Part shown: positions 23,945 to 36,300 of the stretch, in pieces | How positions within the stretch are numbered: position 1 is the stretch's first letter | Layout of the letters: the number at the start of each line of letters is the position of its first letter | From: Tenrec ecaudatus | Lineage: Eukaryota > Chordata > Mammalia > Afrosoricida > Tenrecidae | Reading direction: 5' to 3' | NCBI RefSeq assembly: GCF_050624435.1 | Contig: NW_027457705.1 | Span: 524,001 to 588,000 of the forward strand | Length of the DNA: 64,000 nt | Position numbers and translations under genes: made by a program | Notes under the pieces: generated by a model | The model's database searches: none | What the model saw: the letters and a program-made list of their open reading frames with translations, nothing else | What the model was told of the DNA's origin: nothing

Positions 23945-24060
23945 GGTCCAGAGTCATGGTGGCATAGTGGGTTACATACTAGGTTGCTAAGTGAAAGGTT
24001 GGCAATGAAAAACCACCAGGAGAAAGATGAGGCTTTCTACTCCCTTCAAGATTTACACTC
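23945..24060 (+). mobile_element. AfroSINE split by the 7.7-kb L1
   Basis: Left part of a SINE: GTCATGGTGGCATAGTGGGT, then GGTTGCTAAGTGAAAGG and GATGAGGCTTTCTACTCCC, up to AAGATTTACACTC at 24048-24060. The same 13 bases recur at 31794-31806, followed by TGAGAAACCCACAAGG, the expected continuation of the SINE. The pre-insertion site can therefore be reconstructed across the L1. Confidence 0.9.
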
Positions 24061-25190
24061 ACAGAGAGTCGGGGGAAGACGGCTGCCATACAGGTAGCTC
24101 ACATCCAGAACTCAGTGAGTGGCGAAATTTAGGGGCCTAGTAGGGGTATCAAGTCTGTCTGTCGATTCCCAAGACAACTCAGAGTACTTCTCTGAAGCAG
24201 AAGCGGACACCCGTGGTCTCTTGCGTGATGCTCAGAGTGCCCACTCTGCTGGCACCACAGGGCAGCCAGGAGCATTGCGGAGGCAGCTGCCCTGCCTCGG
24301 CGCTCTGTGCAGAATCACCAGCTAGTACCCCCTACTCTGCCCATGATGCCCGGGGTCCCATGTGGGTGCTCCAACCGGTATATCGCCCCCCTGCAGAGAT
24401 TCATGCCCCATCTGGGCACCCCTTGCTGACCAGCCAGCCAGACGATCCCCGCCTCCTCCTGGGAGGCTCGTGCCCTGGCGCCACAGCATAATCAGGTAGA
24501 TGGCAGATGATGCTGCCATGCCTTTGTGCTCCCACAAACCGCCAATCAAACTGCCTCCACTCCCAGAGGTCTCAACCCAAAGGTGCCCACCCCATCTCTG
24601 CGCTCCTCACAAATCGGCCATCCAGCTCCCTCCCTGGCTTTCTTCCCCCCACCATACATACATGCAATGCACACGCACACACAGAGGTTCCCATCCTGCC
24701 ACACCGTTTCAGGCATGCCAGGGAGCGGACACAAGTCTGGCAGCATTTTCTGCAGTTGTAGCATAGGGACCCAGGCCTTTGGGACTTGCCTACTGCATTC
24801 TCCCTTCTCCCTGCTCAATCCACCCCACCCTCTGTGCTCCAAGCAATGGATCAGCACACCAGTAGCGGCCCCCCCTCCCACCCGCCTACCTGTGGGAAGT
24901 ACTCCTAGCCAGAAGTAGATCACCCAATCCCCAACCCATCCCCAAAATATGTTCCCCTTCACTTGAGTCAACACTTTTTATCAGACCGCAGTGTGCATAG
25001 CTGCAAACAACAGCCCCTAAGGAGACCTGAAGGTGGCTGGAGCACAAACCGTAGTTCAAGGGGAGAGGGAAACCCCAGCAGGACAAAGGTGAAACACAAC
25101 CTTACAAGGAAGTTGGCTAAAAGCAGCCTGCTGAAACATCAGTACCAACCTCCCAAAGAGAGAGCCCAGGGCTCTGAGACACCTGGGAAA

Positions 25191-26225
25191 ATGGTACCTA
25201 GTTCCAATAAATCGACCAAACACCAGCAAGCTGCTACAACAGTTTCAACAAGAAAAGAGAAACAAAATCCAATGCCAGAAGACCACCTGGACCTACCACA
25301 GAAAGAAATCTTCAGGATGCTGCTTGGAGCTATACAGGACATGAGGGAAGCATTATAGAAAAAGGAGAAAATGATAGAGAAAATAAAGGCCATGCACCAA
25401 AGGGAAATACAGGAGTTAAAGGGCGAGATAACAAAAACTAACAGCAAACTCACGGACTTCGCCCAGATATGGAGGAGGCAGAGAACCTCACCAGTGACCT
25501 AGAGGATTCTCAAGAAGAATTTAATAAACATGAGAAAAAGTCTCACAAGCCCATCAGAGAAGATGAAGAAAACCTCAGAGCTATGTCTGACGCTATGAGA
25601 AGGAACAACATCAGAACTATTGGCTTGCCGGAGGAATGCACATCAATGAAGCCAACATCCAAAATAGTGATGGAATGCTTGGAGGAAATTTTCCCTAGCT
25701 TAAAGAATGAAAACCAGGCAACTATCCAGGTGGCCGAAAGAATACCAGCTAGACAGAATCCCAATAAGAAGGCACCACGACATAAAGTTGTTAAACTAAC
25801 TATGAGGAAAAGGGGAAAATTTTAAGAGCAGCTAGGGAAAAACTGGCAACCATATATAAAGGCAAGCAGATAAGAATATGCTCAGATCTATCAGCAGACA
25901 CTATAAAAAGAGCAGACAATGGAGCAGCATATTCAGAAAATTGCAGGAAAATACCGCAAACCCAAGAATACTCTATCTTGCCAAATTAGCTATCAAAATT
26001 GATGGAGAAGTGAGAGTCTTCCTGGACAAGGAAAGTCTCAAAGAATATGCTAAAAGGAACCCAGCACTACAAAAGATCCTCGCCAACCCAGTATGGGCAG
26101 AAGAACAACGCTCACCAAGCACATGCAAGAGACCATCCCACAGAAGAACTCCAACCAGAGACCACCAAACGGAAAACAGCTCCCTAGATAACACAGGTTC
26201 AACAATGGAAAGAAGGCAAGAATGA
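25191..26225 (+). pseudogene. L1 ORF1 (RNA-binding protein), broken
   Basis: Translates in pieces to the usual L1 ORF1p order. An N-terminal part starts near MVPSSNKSTKHQQAATTVST. A coiled-coil-like stretch is around 25360-25470. An RRM-type domain includes RRNNIRTIGLPEE near 25598 and PRHKVVKL near 25777. The C-terminal domain has RAAREKLATIYKGKQIRICS in one frame, then PRILYLAKLAIKIDGEVRVF in another. At least one stop near 25356 and frameshifts near 25470 and 25825 disable it. ORF1p normally coats L1 RNA as a trimer. Confidence 0.88.
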
Positions 26226-26299
26226 ACCACTAACACACATATGCACAACCCATGGAAAAGAAATGGAGGTAAGAAAACACCCAACATAAGAGGGATAAA

Positions 26300-29223
26300 A
26301 TGATATTACAGAGTCCACAAATAGATGTAATAACCCTGAATATCAATGGATTGAATTCAGGCTTTAAGAGATAGAGACTAACAGACTGGCTTAGAAAACA
26401 CAATCCCTCCATCTGCTGCCTACAGGAGTCACATCTCAAGATTACAGACAAAAATAGGCTGGGAATCAAAGGCTAGAGAAAAACATACCACGCAAACAAC
26501 AATTCAAAAAAGCAGGGGTTGCGATCCTAATCTCACATAAAATTGACCTCAAAGGACAAGGGACACTATATAATGCTCAAGGTAACAGTACACAAAGAAC
26601 TACTATGCATTCTAAACATTTACTCACCAAACAAGTGTTCAGCAGAATATTTCAATCAAACGCTCCAAAAGATGAAAAAAGAAATTACAGCCTCAACAAT
26701 TATGGTAGGTGACTTCAATACACTGCTCTCTGAGAAAGATCACTGGGAAAGAAGCTCAACAAGGAGGCTAAAGATCTAAACACTAAAATAAGACAATTTG
26801 ACCTGATAGATATTTACAGAGCTCTCCACCCAAATACAAAAACAATCACATTCTTTTCAAGCCCACATGGCATATATTCAAGAGGGACCACATGCTAGGG
26901 CGTAAGTCGAATCTACATAAATTTAAGCACATGGATACCACACAGACCTCTCTCTCTGACCACTGTGTGATAATATTGGAAATCAACAAAAGGAAGATAA
27001 AGAAATCAAGGGAAAAAATTGAAGAATGAATAACTCTATTGCAAAAGGAGTATACACTGGTTCAGATCAGAGATGAAATTAGGAAATTTCTAGAAACCAA
27101 TGAGAATGAAAACATGACATACTAAAACTTATGGGACACAGCAAAGGCAGTCATCAGAGAAAGTCTCATAGTTACATGCTCACATAAGGAGGAGAGGCTT
27201 ATGACAGATACACTGGCACAACATTTACAGCAAATAGAGCAGAGTCAACAAGATAATACAACTAATAGCAAAAGAAAATAAATCATAAAAAGTAGATCTG
27301 AGATTCAGGAGAGAGAAAATAAGAAAACTATGGGGGGGTGGGGGGGGAAATCAATGCTGTTAAAAGTTGGTTCTTCGAAAGGATATACCAAATAGACAAA
27401 CCTCTCACGAATTTGACCAAAGAAAGAAAGGAACACATTTTAACAGCAAGGATGAGGGGTGAAAGAGTAGATATTACAATGGAACACAGTGAAATCAAAG
27501 GATATTTACACAGTACTATGAAGGACTGTACTCCAATGAATTCAAAAACTTGGAAAACATGGACAAATTCTTGGAAAAACAATTCTTCCCTAGATTATCA
27601 CTACTGGCCGTCAAGAACCTCAACAGACCCTTATCAATAGAAGAAACAGACAAGGTTATCAAGGGATTACCAAACAAAAATCACCTGGACCAGATGGGTT
27701 TACAGGAGACTTCTATCAAGCATACAGGGAAGAACTGACACCAATCCTACACAAACTCTTCCAGAACATAAAAAAAGATGGCAAACTCCCAAATTTCTTC
27801 TATGAAGCTAGTATAACTCTGATACCTAAACTGGGCAAGGATCCCACAAGAATTGAGAACTACAGACCAATTTCCCTAATGAATATTGATGCAAAATCCT
27901 CAACAAAATACTCGCCAAGAGAATACAAAAATACATACAACAAATAATTCACCATGACCAAGCAGGATTCATACCAGGGATGCAGGGATGGTTCAGTATA
28001 CGAAAGACCATTAGTAGTATTATAAGCCACACTGAAATGAAAAAGTATAAGAACCACATAATATCGATAGATGCGGAAATAGCATTCGCCAACATCCAAC
28101 ACCAAATCATGTTTAAGACACTCAATAAGCTAGGAATGGAAGGAAAATTCCTCAATATAATAGAAGCTATATATATATAAACCAACAGCCACTGTGGTAG
28201 TCAATGGAGAAAAGACAAGATCAATTCTTCTGAAAAAGGGAACTAGGCAAGGATGTTCCTTGTCCCCATTAACATCGTACTGGAGGAAAAGAAAGGACAT
28301 CAAAGTTATTTGTCTAAGGAAGGAAGAAGTGAAATCATCGTTATTCACAGATAATATGATTTTATATATGGAAAATCCTAAAAGTTCCACAAGAGGAGTA
28401 CTGGAAGCAATAGAGGAATATGCCTATCAGGTTACAAGATCAACAAACAGAAGTTTATTGCAATACTGTCCACATCGGACAAGGCCACAGAAGAGGGGAT
28501 CAAAAAAAGGGGTACCCTTCACAATAGCCAAACACACATTGAAATATCTAGGGATATACCTAACTCAAAAAACAAAAGATGTGTTCAACAAAAACTACAA
28601 AACACTATTAAAACAAACCAACCTCAACAATAAGAGTGACCTCAACAAATGGAAGGAGATCCTATGCTCGTGGATCAGTAGACTCAATATTGTAAAGATG
28701 TAAATTCTACCTAAAGCACTATATAAGTTAAATGTTATCCCAATCCAAATTGCAGCATGTTTCTTCAAAGAGTTGGAAAAACAGATTACCAACTTCATAT
28801 GGAGAAGGAAGAAACCGCGAATTAGCAGAGAACTGCTCAAGAAGGACAAAGTGGGAGGGCTTGCTTTAACCGACATTAATATAGACTATACAGCCACAGT
28901 GGTCAAAACACCATAGTATTGGTGTAATGATAGATATTCAGACCAATGTAAAAGGATTGAAAACCCAGAAATAAAATCATCAGCATAAGGACAACTAATC
29001 TTTATTAAGGGGCCCCCAAAAGATCAAATGGAAAGTGGATGCCTTCTTCATTCCATGGTGCTGGAAAAATTGATACATAGCTCCAGAAAAATGAAGCAAG
29101 ACCCTTACCTCACTCCATACACGAGAATAAACTCAAGATGGATCACAGACCTTGAGGTACAACTATTAGGGCCATTAATGAGGGCATTGGGACAAACTTG
29201 AGAATCTTGGCTCAGGGATTACA
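26300..29223 (+). pseudogene. L1 ORF2 (endonuclease-reverse transcriptase), broken and 3'-truncated
   Basis: Start MILQSPQIDVITLNINGLNS at 26300. The endonuclease blocks in order are NINGLN, LQESH near 26424, ILNIYSPN near 26610, GDFNT near 26708 and LSDHCVI near 26952. The reverse transcriptase follows with [20 protein letters not shown] near 27809, then GTRQGCSLSPL near 28242. The polymerase box near 28340 reads FTDNMILYME where active L1s have FADD, so the second catalytic Asp is replaced by Asn. Multiple stops are present. The frame ends at a transposon remnant at 29224, so the C-terminal cysteine-containing segment is absent. Confidence 0.9.
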
Positions 29224-29485
29224 TACCGTATATACTCGTGTGTAAGCCAAGTTTTCAGCACAAAAATGTGCTGAAAAACTGATGTTCGGCTTATACACGG
29301 GTCAGTGGTACGAATGGATGTCATCTGGTCAAGCCTGACTAACAAAAGGAGGAAATCTCATGAAGCCTGCCATAGAGTTAATAGCAAAGTGGGTTTGAGA
29401 TGCATGGAAAGACATTCCAGAAGACATGGTACAATGTGCCTTCCAGAAATGTAGTATTAGTAATGCTATGGATAGCATATGGTAA
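29224..29485 (+). mobile_element. Pogo/Tigger-like DNA transposon remnant with hairpin end
   Basis: The first 90 bases form a nested hairpin. Outer arms are ACTCGTGTGTAAGCCAA and, inverted, ACCCGTGTATAAGCCGAA. Inner arms are the perfect pair TTTTCAGCACA and TGTGCTGAAAA. About 40 bases later the sense strand reads DAWKDIPEDMVQCAFQKCSI followed by SNAMDS, which matches the C-terminus of pogo/Tigger transposases (the KKCGISNALDG-type motif). One stop interrupts the frame just before. The right terminal repeat is missing. Confidence 0.68.
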
Positions 29486-31793
29486 CCCACTAAAAAGGAG
29501 TGGGGGGAAGACATGGGTAGCCTGGGGAACAGGGCACTAACCCACATAGGGGGAGGGTGCTGATTGTGTCTCCACAGGGAAAGAGGGACCAGACTTCAAC
29601 CCGGAGCTCCAAAACAAGAACACAACACACTGACATGAAGCAGGGAACCGATAGAGAGGCCTGAGGGGCCGGCCCCATTACCAACTGAGTATACAGCACC
29701 TTCCCCCTCATAAGAATTAACTTCAGAGGACAGCACTGAAGCTAAAGCTCAAGGAGAGGGAACTGTCTAATTAGAGCACACAGGAGCCAATGAGGGGGGC
29801 AGGGGAAAAAATAGTGAAGCGCATCCTGGCTGACCAAGTCCTGAGGACAATGTTTCTGCTCAGAGCAGCAATGCAAAAAGACGACCACCAGGCCAGCCTC
29901 ATCACAGGACACAGCATCTTCATTGACCCATAGCACCACTGGGGAGGACACTAGAGACACACGGCGGGAATTGTGCCTGCCCTGAGTCACTACAGCAAAG
30001 CCAGCCTCTGGTGGCATGCAGCAGAGCAGCAGGGGGAGCAAAGCAATGAAGTCCCCAGGGATAGATGTGGGGCCAGGGCATGGCACCGCACCAGACTCGA
30101 CTGGAAAGCACTCATGAAGGACAACAAATAAACCCTCAACTGTTTATAGGGTTTTTTGTGTTATTGTTGTTGTTGTTGTAGCTATTGTTTTATTTTCTAT
30201 TGTTGCTTCATTGTACTCGGTCTTGTGATGGTGCATATTATTGTCGCTGCATGTTTACCTGAAAGGGATAGGCGGGATATACAAGCCGGAGGAGAGAACA
30301 AGGGGATGATAGTTCCAGGGGGATGTGGGAGAGGGAGAGGAGGGGGAAAGGAAGTGAGTGTGAACAAACCCAGGGACAAGGGAACAAGTGATCCAAAATC
30401 AGTGGCAAGGAGGGTGTAGGAGGCCTGGCAGGGCTGGATAACGGACAATGTAACCAAAAGGAATTCCTGAAACCCAAATGAAGGCTGAACATGATAGTGG
30501 GACACTAGGAACATACAAAGAAATAGAGGAAATAACTAGGAGGCAAAGGGTAGTTATAGAGATCTAAATACAGGCATATGCAGATGTAAATATAATTATA
30601 TACGATGAGGGGGAAATAAATCTATGTACATAAATTTACAGGTTTAGTATTAAGGAAAAAGATAGACAGTGGGCCCCTATGTACTCCCTCAACACAAGAA
30701 CACTTTGTTCTAACAATTCAGTAGTATCAGATGCTCACCTTCCTGGCACAATCACTGAAGACAACAGGTGCACAAGCAAATGTGGTGAAGAAAGCTGATG
30801 GTTCCCGGCTACCAAAAGATATAGCATCTGAGGTCTTAAAGGCCTGACGATAATAAGGCACCCATCTAGCTGAGAAACAACAAAACTCACATGGAAGAAG
30901 CACACCAGCCTGTCCCGACTAGATCGCTGAGGACAAAGCAGGTGCATAAGCAAATGTGGTGAAGAAAGCTGATAGTTCACGGCTGTCAAAAGATATAGAA
31001 TCTGGGGTCCTAAGGCTGGAAGATAAACAAGGGGCATCTAACTGAGAAACAAAGAAGCCCACATGGAAGAAGCACACCAGCTTGTGAGATCACAAGGCAT
31101 CGAAGGATCAGGTATCAGGCATCAAAGACCAAAAAAATAATAATAATAATCGTAGCATTGTGAATGAGGGGGAGTGCGGAGTGGGGACCCAGAACCCATT
31201 TGTGGGAAATTGGACATCCCCTTGCAGAAGGGCCATGGGGAGGAGATGAGCCAGTCACGGCACAGTGCAGCAATGATGAAACATTCAATACTCCTCTAGT
31301 TCTTGTACGCTTCCTTTCCCCCTCCCCCCATTATCATGATGCCCATTTTACCTTACAAATCCAGCTGGACTGGAGGATGTACACTGGTACAGATAGGAAC
31401 TAGAAATGCAGGGAATCCAGGACAGATGGACCCCTCAGGACCAGTGGTGAGAGTGGTGATACCCAGAGGGTACAGGAAAGGTGAGGGAGAAAGGGGGAAC
31501 AGATTACAAGGATCTACATATAACCTCCTCCCAGTAGAGAAGGGGTGAAGGGAGACTTTAGATGGTGTAAGATGTGACAAAATAATAATGATTTATAACT
31601 TATCAAGGGTTCATGAGGGAGCGAGGAGAGGGGAAAAATAAGGAACTGATACCAAGGGCTCAAGTAGAAAGCAACTGTTTTGAGAATGTGGATGGCAACA
31701 GATGTACATATATGCTTGACACAATGGATGCATGTATGTATTGTGATGAGTTGTACGAGCCCCCAATACAATGATTTTTTAAAAGAAAAAAAA
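29486..31793 (+). mobile_element. Module A as 3' end of the L1
   Basis: A near complete module A. Its left part has GGGCACTAACCCACA and TGTCTCCACAGGGAAAG, as in the copy at 45858. A GTTGTTGTTGTTG tract is near 30163. Two internal units begin near 30780 and 30954. The terminus is GAGCCCCCAATACAATG with an A-rich tail at 31783-31795. No open frame longer than about 100 codons in either strand looks protein-like. Confidence 0.85.
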
Positions 31794-31934
31794 AAGATTT
31801 ACACTCTGAGAAACCCACAAGGTCAGGCTAGCTAAAATTTAAAATATACATGACAGCCATGGGATATACTGTTGTTTATAGCCTACTACTAGCATCAAGA
31901 AGGCCAGAAGAAATCCTGTAATTCAACCTCAAAT

Positions 31935-32800
31935 GTATATTACTGTAGTTCAATCTCAAAAATAAAATCCATTTGGTCTCACACTTAATTCTACCCCCAA
32001 TCTAAGGATAATTAGTTCTTATAATGAGGTCCTGCTGAATGCTCACCCTCACAGAAGGTATAGTTGCTATAGCAAAGTGTGGTGAAGAAACTAGATGGTG
32101 TCCAGCTTTAAAAAAAGAATAGCATCTGGAGTCTTCAATCAAGCAGCCATCTAAGTGAGGCATCAACTAAGTCTACATGGAAGAAGCACAGCAGTCTGTG
32201 TGATTCAAAGACTAAGCAAGAAAATCCAAATCTAAAGGAGTGAAAGTTATCAGGGCTTAAATTGTGAATACACAATTTGCAGAAGGCTATGGATGACAAT
32301 GAGATCCCAAAATTCATCTGCAAGGCCCCCACATGAAGTGAGTCTCCAGTGAGCCCTTCTGACCAGAGTCCAGGGATGTGAATAGCCTTGCTGTTAGAGA
32401 GCACTGGAAACTTAAGATGTAAGACCTCATCATTTGATCTACTGTTTGACCCATTTGAAAGTTGTCATAGTTTTTAATACTTCCTTTCTTTTTTACTGGA
32501 GTTTTTCACTAGTTTACTTTGTTATTATTGTAGCTCCTTTTTTATTTTGCATGTTTTCCAGTTTATGAAACCCCGGGTAGGTAAATCTATGGGAACAGTA
32601 ACTGAGTTAAGGGATTAATAGCTTACTGAGGATATAGGAAAGGAGTTTGGAGGGAAATGGGGAGAATAATGAGTGTAAAAAGGAAACAAAGTTCTAGAAC
32701 TGATTGTAGCAATAATTATACAACTCTTTAATATTAGTGAACTATAAATATTAATGTATGATATGTGAATTATATGTCAATAAAACTATTGAAAAAAATA
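31935..32800 (+). mobile_element. Module B, 3' part
   Basis: Aligns with the right half of module B at 5530-6350. Shared text includes AATTAGTTCTTRTGA-like sequence near 32010, the diverged repeated unit near 32080-32200, and a CCAGTGAGCCC...GACCAGAGTCCAGGGATGTG block near 32350. It ends with TGTGAATTATATGTCAATAAAACT and a short A run near 32795. It is noncoding. Confidence 0.65.
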
Positions 32801-33075
32801 AGATCCATACTTCAAGAAAAAAATGTCTATATCATCAGAGGTGATTTTTTTTTTTAGTTTCTTGGACCATGTTCCCAGATCCAATAGCTCCAATTTCTAC
32901 TACTTTTCTATTTATTTAATAAATATCAAAAATCAAAGTCACTATTAATAAATATCTCCCAACTTAACAGTAAAGAAATAGGACATCTTTGCTATGCTTT
33001 CTGGTTTGTCATAAAGGTTTTGGGAAATGGTAAATAACTTTAATGGAAAGCATATAATTTTTATGTTTGCCAAAT

Positions 33076-34331
33076 ACATAGATGGCTTCAAACAATGCCT
33101 GAACACACCAAACCATGAGAGCAATGTAACCGCAAGCAGGAATACATGAGAAGATTGGGCTACAGGGCCAGCCCCAACCAGAGCCAAACTGACCCCCTCC
33201 CTAAATGTATGTGCAACAGACCACACTAAACCTACAGGTGAGGTGAGGGGCCGGCACATCACGTCCACATGGAAGCAAACTGAAAAAGAAAAAGATAAAG
33301 GGATAGTCGGTCTAGACCCCATTATCGGCACACCAAGCCCCGAGGATGACGTTCCTGCATGGAGCTGCTAAAACACAGAGATGTCTGTAGGGCCGACAAC
33401 AGCTCATAACATGTTGTCCCTTACTGGAGCATACTGCAATAGAGGACAATACTGGGGACATGTGGCAAGGAGGTAGTGCGGTCTGAACCCCCCACAGTGG
33501 GGCAAATCAAGAAAGGAACACAACAGATCAGCAACTGAAGCAAAGCCCCTAATGAGCTACCAAAATAGACTTCAGGCTAGGAGTGGCAAATCCTGGAATT
33601 CCCCCAGGACCAATGGGGAGTCATAAAGGTCAGTGGAAAGACCTGGAAGTATGTATGTTTTTCCTGTTTTTCTTCTTTTCTTTTTTCAATCTTTTGTTAT
33701 CTTTTTGTTTGGTCGATGCCATTGTTGGTATGCCCACTTACATAAGACAGGCATGGGACCTGTCTTGAGGAGAAAGCTTGAGGAGAAAGCAATGGGACCA
33801 ACAGTCCCGGAGGGACCTGGGGGGAGAAGGGGGCAGGGGAAGGGGGCGGGGGAAGGATAGTGTGAGCAAACAACGCCATAGACAGAGGAACAACTAGGGA
33901 ATTAAAACCAACAACAGGAGGATATAGAGATCCTGGGGGTGTTAGAGCAGCAGCAATCTAGCTAAGAGGAAGTACTATGAGGCAGAAGTAGGACAAGCAT
34001 GATGAGGCAGAAGGAAGGTAAAAAGAAACAGAAGAATTATCTAGGAAGCAAAAGCTATGGACAGAGGCATAAGCATAGATGTGTCCATATGTAAATACAT
34101 TAATCCATAAAAATAGAAGTATTGGCCTATGTACATATTTTTATAAATAATACACTGAAGTAGTGGATGGACTTCAGGCCTCAGCTCATACCCTTCCTCA
34201 ATACAACAACACTTTGTTCTGTCATTCTGTGATGCCCACCCTCCTGGTACAATCCCTGAAGACAAAATGGGTGCATAAGCAAATGTGGTGAAGAAGGCGG
34301 ATGGTGCTCAGCTATTAAAAGATAAGTGTCT
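33076..34331 (+). mobile_element. Module A copy A6, older subtype, 3'-interrupted
   Basis: Resembles the copy at 45858 more than A1: GCCAGCCCCAACCAGAGCC near 33170, CACTAAACCTACAGGTGAGG near 33226, and a pyrimidine-rich block near 33660-33700. It reaches the first internal unit near 34280 and is then cut by a hAT fragment. The expected 3' end does not clearly resume downstream, although a diverged tail-like segment at 35200-35344 may be part of it. Confidence 0.7.
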
Positions 34332-34333
34332 AG

Positions 34334-34452
34334 GGCAGAGGTCCTCAAACTTTCTAAACAGGAGGCCAGTTCACTGTCCCTCAGACCCATTGAAGGGCTG
34401 GATTATAGTTTTAAAAAAAAAACTATGAACAAATTCCTATGCACACTGCACA
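34334..34452 (+). mobile_element. hAT DNA transposon left end (OC1/SPIN-like)
   Basis: Starts with the hAT-type terminus CAGAGGTCCTCAAACTTTCT. It continues with GGCCAGTTCACTGTCCCTCA, GGGCTGGATTATAG and CAAATTCCTATGCACACTGC. This matches, from memory, nonautonomous hAT elements spread horizontally among tetrapods, including tenrecs, bats and bushbabies. The right half is absent. A minus-strand module A copy abuts it at 34453. The family name is a recollection, not a search result. Confidence 0.75.
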
Positions 34453-35199
34453 TATTTTTTTAATTGTTTTGTTAGGGGCTCATACAACTTTTATCACAAT
34501 CCATACAAACATCAATTGTGTAAAGCACATTTGTACATTCATTGCCCTCATCATTCTCAAAACATTTGCTCGCCACTTAAGCCCCTGGCATCGGCTCCTC
34601 ATTTTATTCTCCCCCTTCCCTCATGAACCCTTGATAATTTATAAATTATTATTTTGTCATATCTTGCCCTGTTCAACGTCTCCCTTCACCCACTTTTCTG
34701 TTGTTCGTTGCCCAGGGAGGAGGTCACAAGTAGACCCTTGTAATTGGTTCCCCCTTTCCAACCCACCCTCCCTCCACCCTCCCGGTATCGCCACTCACAC
34801 TATTGGTCCTGAAGGGATCATCCGCCCTGGATTCCCTGTGTTTTCAGTTCCTACCTGTACTAGTGTACATCCTCTGGTCTAGCCAGAATTCGGATCATGA
34901 TAGTGCGGGGTGGTGGGGAGGGGAGAAGCATTTAGGAACTAGAGAAAAGTTGTATTTTTCATCGGTGCTACATTGCAACTTGACTGGCTCGTCTTCTCCC
35001 CTAGACCCCGCTGCAAAGGGATCTCCAGTGGCCGACAAATGAGGTTTGGGTCTCCACTCTGCACTCTCCCCTCATTCACTATGGTAACACTTTTTTGTTC
35101 TGATGATGCCTTATACCTGATCCCTTCAACACCTCATGATCGCACAGGCTGGTGTGATTCTTCCATGTGTGCTTTGTTGCTTCTGAGCTAGATGGCCGC
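34453..35199 (-). mobile_element. Module A copy A7, 5'-truncated
   Basis: A 747-bp minus-strand copy with its T run at the left. The family terminus is inverted (GGGGCTCATACAACTTTTAT) and the copy runs to the repeated unit at the right end (GAGCTAGATGGCCGCTT). It is high in similarity to A1 and A8. No target-site duplication was found around it. Confidence 0.8.
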
Positions 35200-35344
35200 T
35201 TCCAAAAGCAGAGCTGATATCAAAGAGTTCAAGGAAGAAAATGTTTTGAAACTGATTGTGGTAGCGATTTTACAACACTGCGTGATATGATTGAACTACA
35301 GAATGGTGTGATGTCTGGCTTAGCTCCTAATAGAATGGTTTGGG

Positions 35345-36300
35345 AAAAAAATGAAACAGGTCTCACACCTCACATTATATACAAAAACAAACTCAAGATG
35401 AATCAAAGACCTAAATATAAAACACACAACCATAAAAACCATCAATGAAAAATAGGGACATGCTTAAGGGCCCTAATGCCAGGCATAAACACACTACCAA
35501 ACGTAATGAAAAATAGCCACACTACAGAAGACAAAATAAAGGGCTGGGGCCTCCTAAAACAATGACATTTATGCACATCGAAAGAGTTAAAAAAAAGAAG
35601 CCACGTATTGGGGGGAAAAATTACTAATGACACATCAAATAAAGGGCTAATCTCCAAAATTTACAGAAAACTACAACATCTTAAGAAGAAAAATACAAAT
35701 AACCCAAACAAAAATTGACCACCCTGACAATTTACCAAAGATGACATAGAGGCAGACAGCAACCCTCTGAAAAATGTTCATGTTTATTAGCAATAAGAGA
35801 AATACAGATTAAAACAATGAGAAAACACCTCACACCGACACTTCTATCAATCAATAAAACACAAAATAATAAAGAAGGGATGCAGAGAGATTGGAACCCT
35901 CATACACTGCTGATGGGACTGTAGAATTATGCAACCACCAGGGAAAGGAGCATTGTTCTTCCTGAAACAAATGCAAATGCAATTACCTGATGATCTTGCA
36001 ATCTCTCTACTGGGCATGCACCGTAAAAAAAAATAAAGAATAAAGCACAAACAGACATCTACGCACTATGTCTACTGCAGCAATTTCCACAATAGCAAAG
36101 AGCATGGAAACAATCCAAAACACTAATTACAGAGGTGTGAATAAACAAACTGTTTCACGCATACAATTTAAAAAGACGACTCCTGTGAACACCCAAGGGC
36201 AACGCTAGAGAACATTGTGCTTAGCAAAGTTAGCCACTCTTAAAACAGATAAAAATTTAATGACACCATTATTACAGGAAGAGTGAGCTTTACCCTAAAA
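35345..36300 (+). mobile_element. L1 ORF2 C-terminal region remnant
   Basis: Sense L1 from the segment AACTCAAGATGAATCAAAGA near 35391 through the late ORF2 motifs. These include a text block near 35880-35950 equivalent to GWRGCG..GTLLHCWWDC (here GIGTLHTLLMGL-type readings) and DLAISLLGMH-type sequence near 35990-36020. It is dense with stops. Its 3' end lacks module A, so it belongs to an older L1 lineage than the element at 24061. Confidence 0.75.

Larger units (their letters stand above)
24061..31793 (+). mobile_element. Full-length-type L1 (7.73 kb) with long 3' module and 13-bp TSD
   Basis: The whole interval is flanked by AAGATTTACACTC (24048-24060 and 31794-31806) and splits an AfroSINE, so it entered as one unit or grew from one. 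Its order is as follows. The 5' untranslated region begins GTCGGGGGAAGACGGCTGCC near 24069, with CpG-rich text to about 25190. ORF1 then ORF2 follow, both broken. A pogo/Tigger remnant is next, then module A to the A-rich tail. The last quarter of ORF2 is missing, most simply through a deletion next to the Tigger insertion. It lies antisense in HDAC8 intron 2. Confidence 0.85.
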
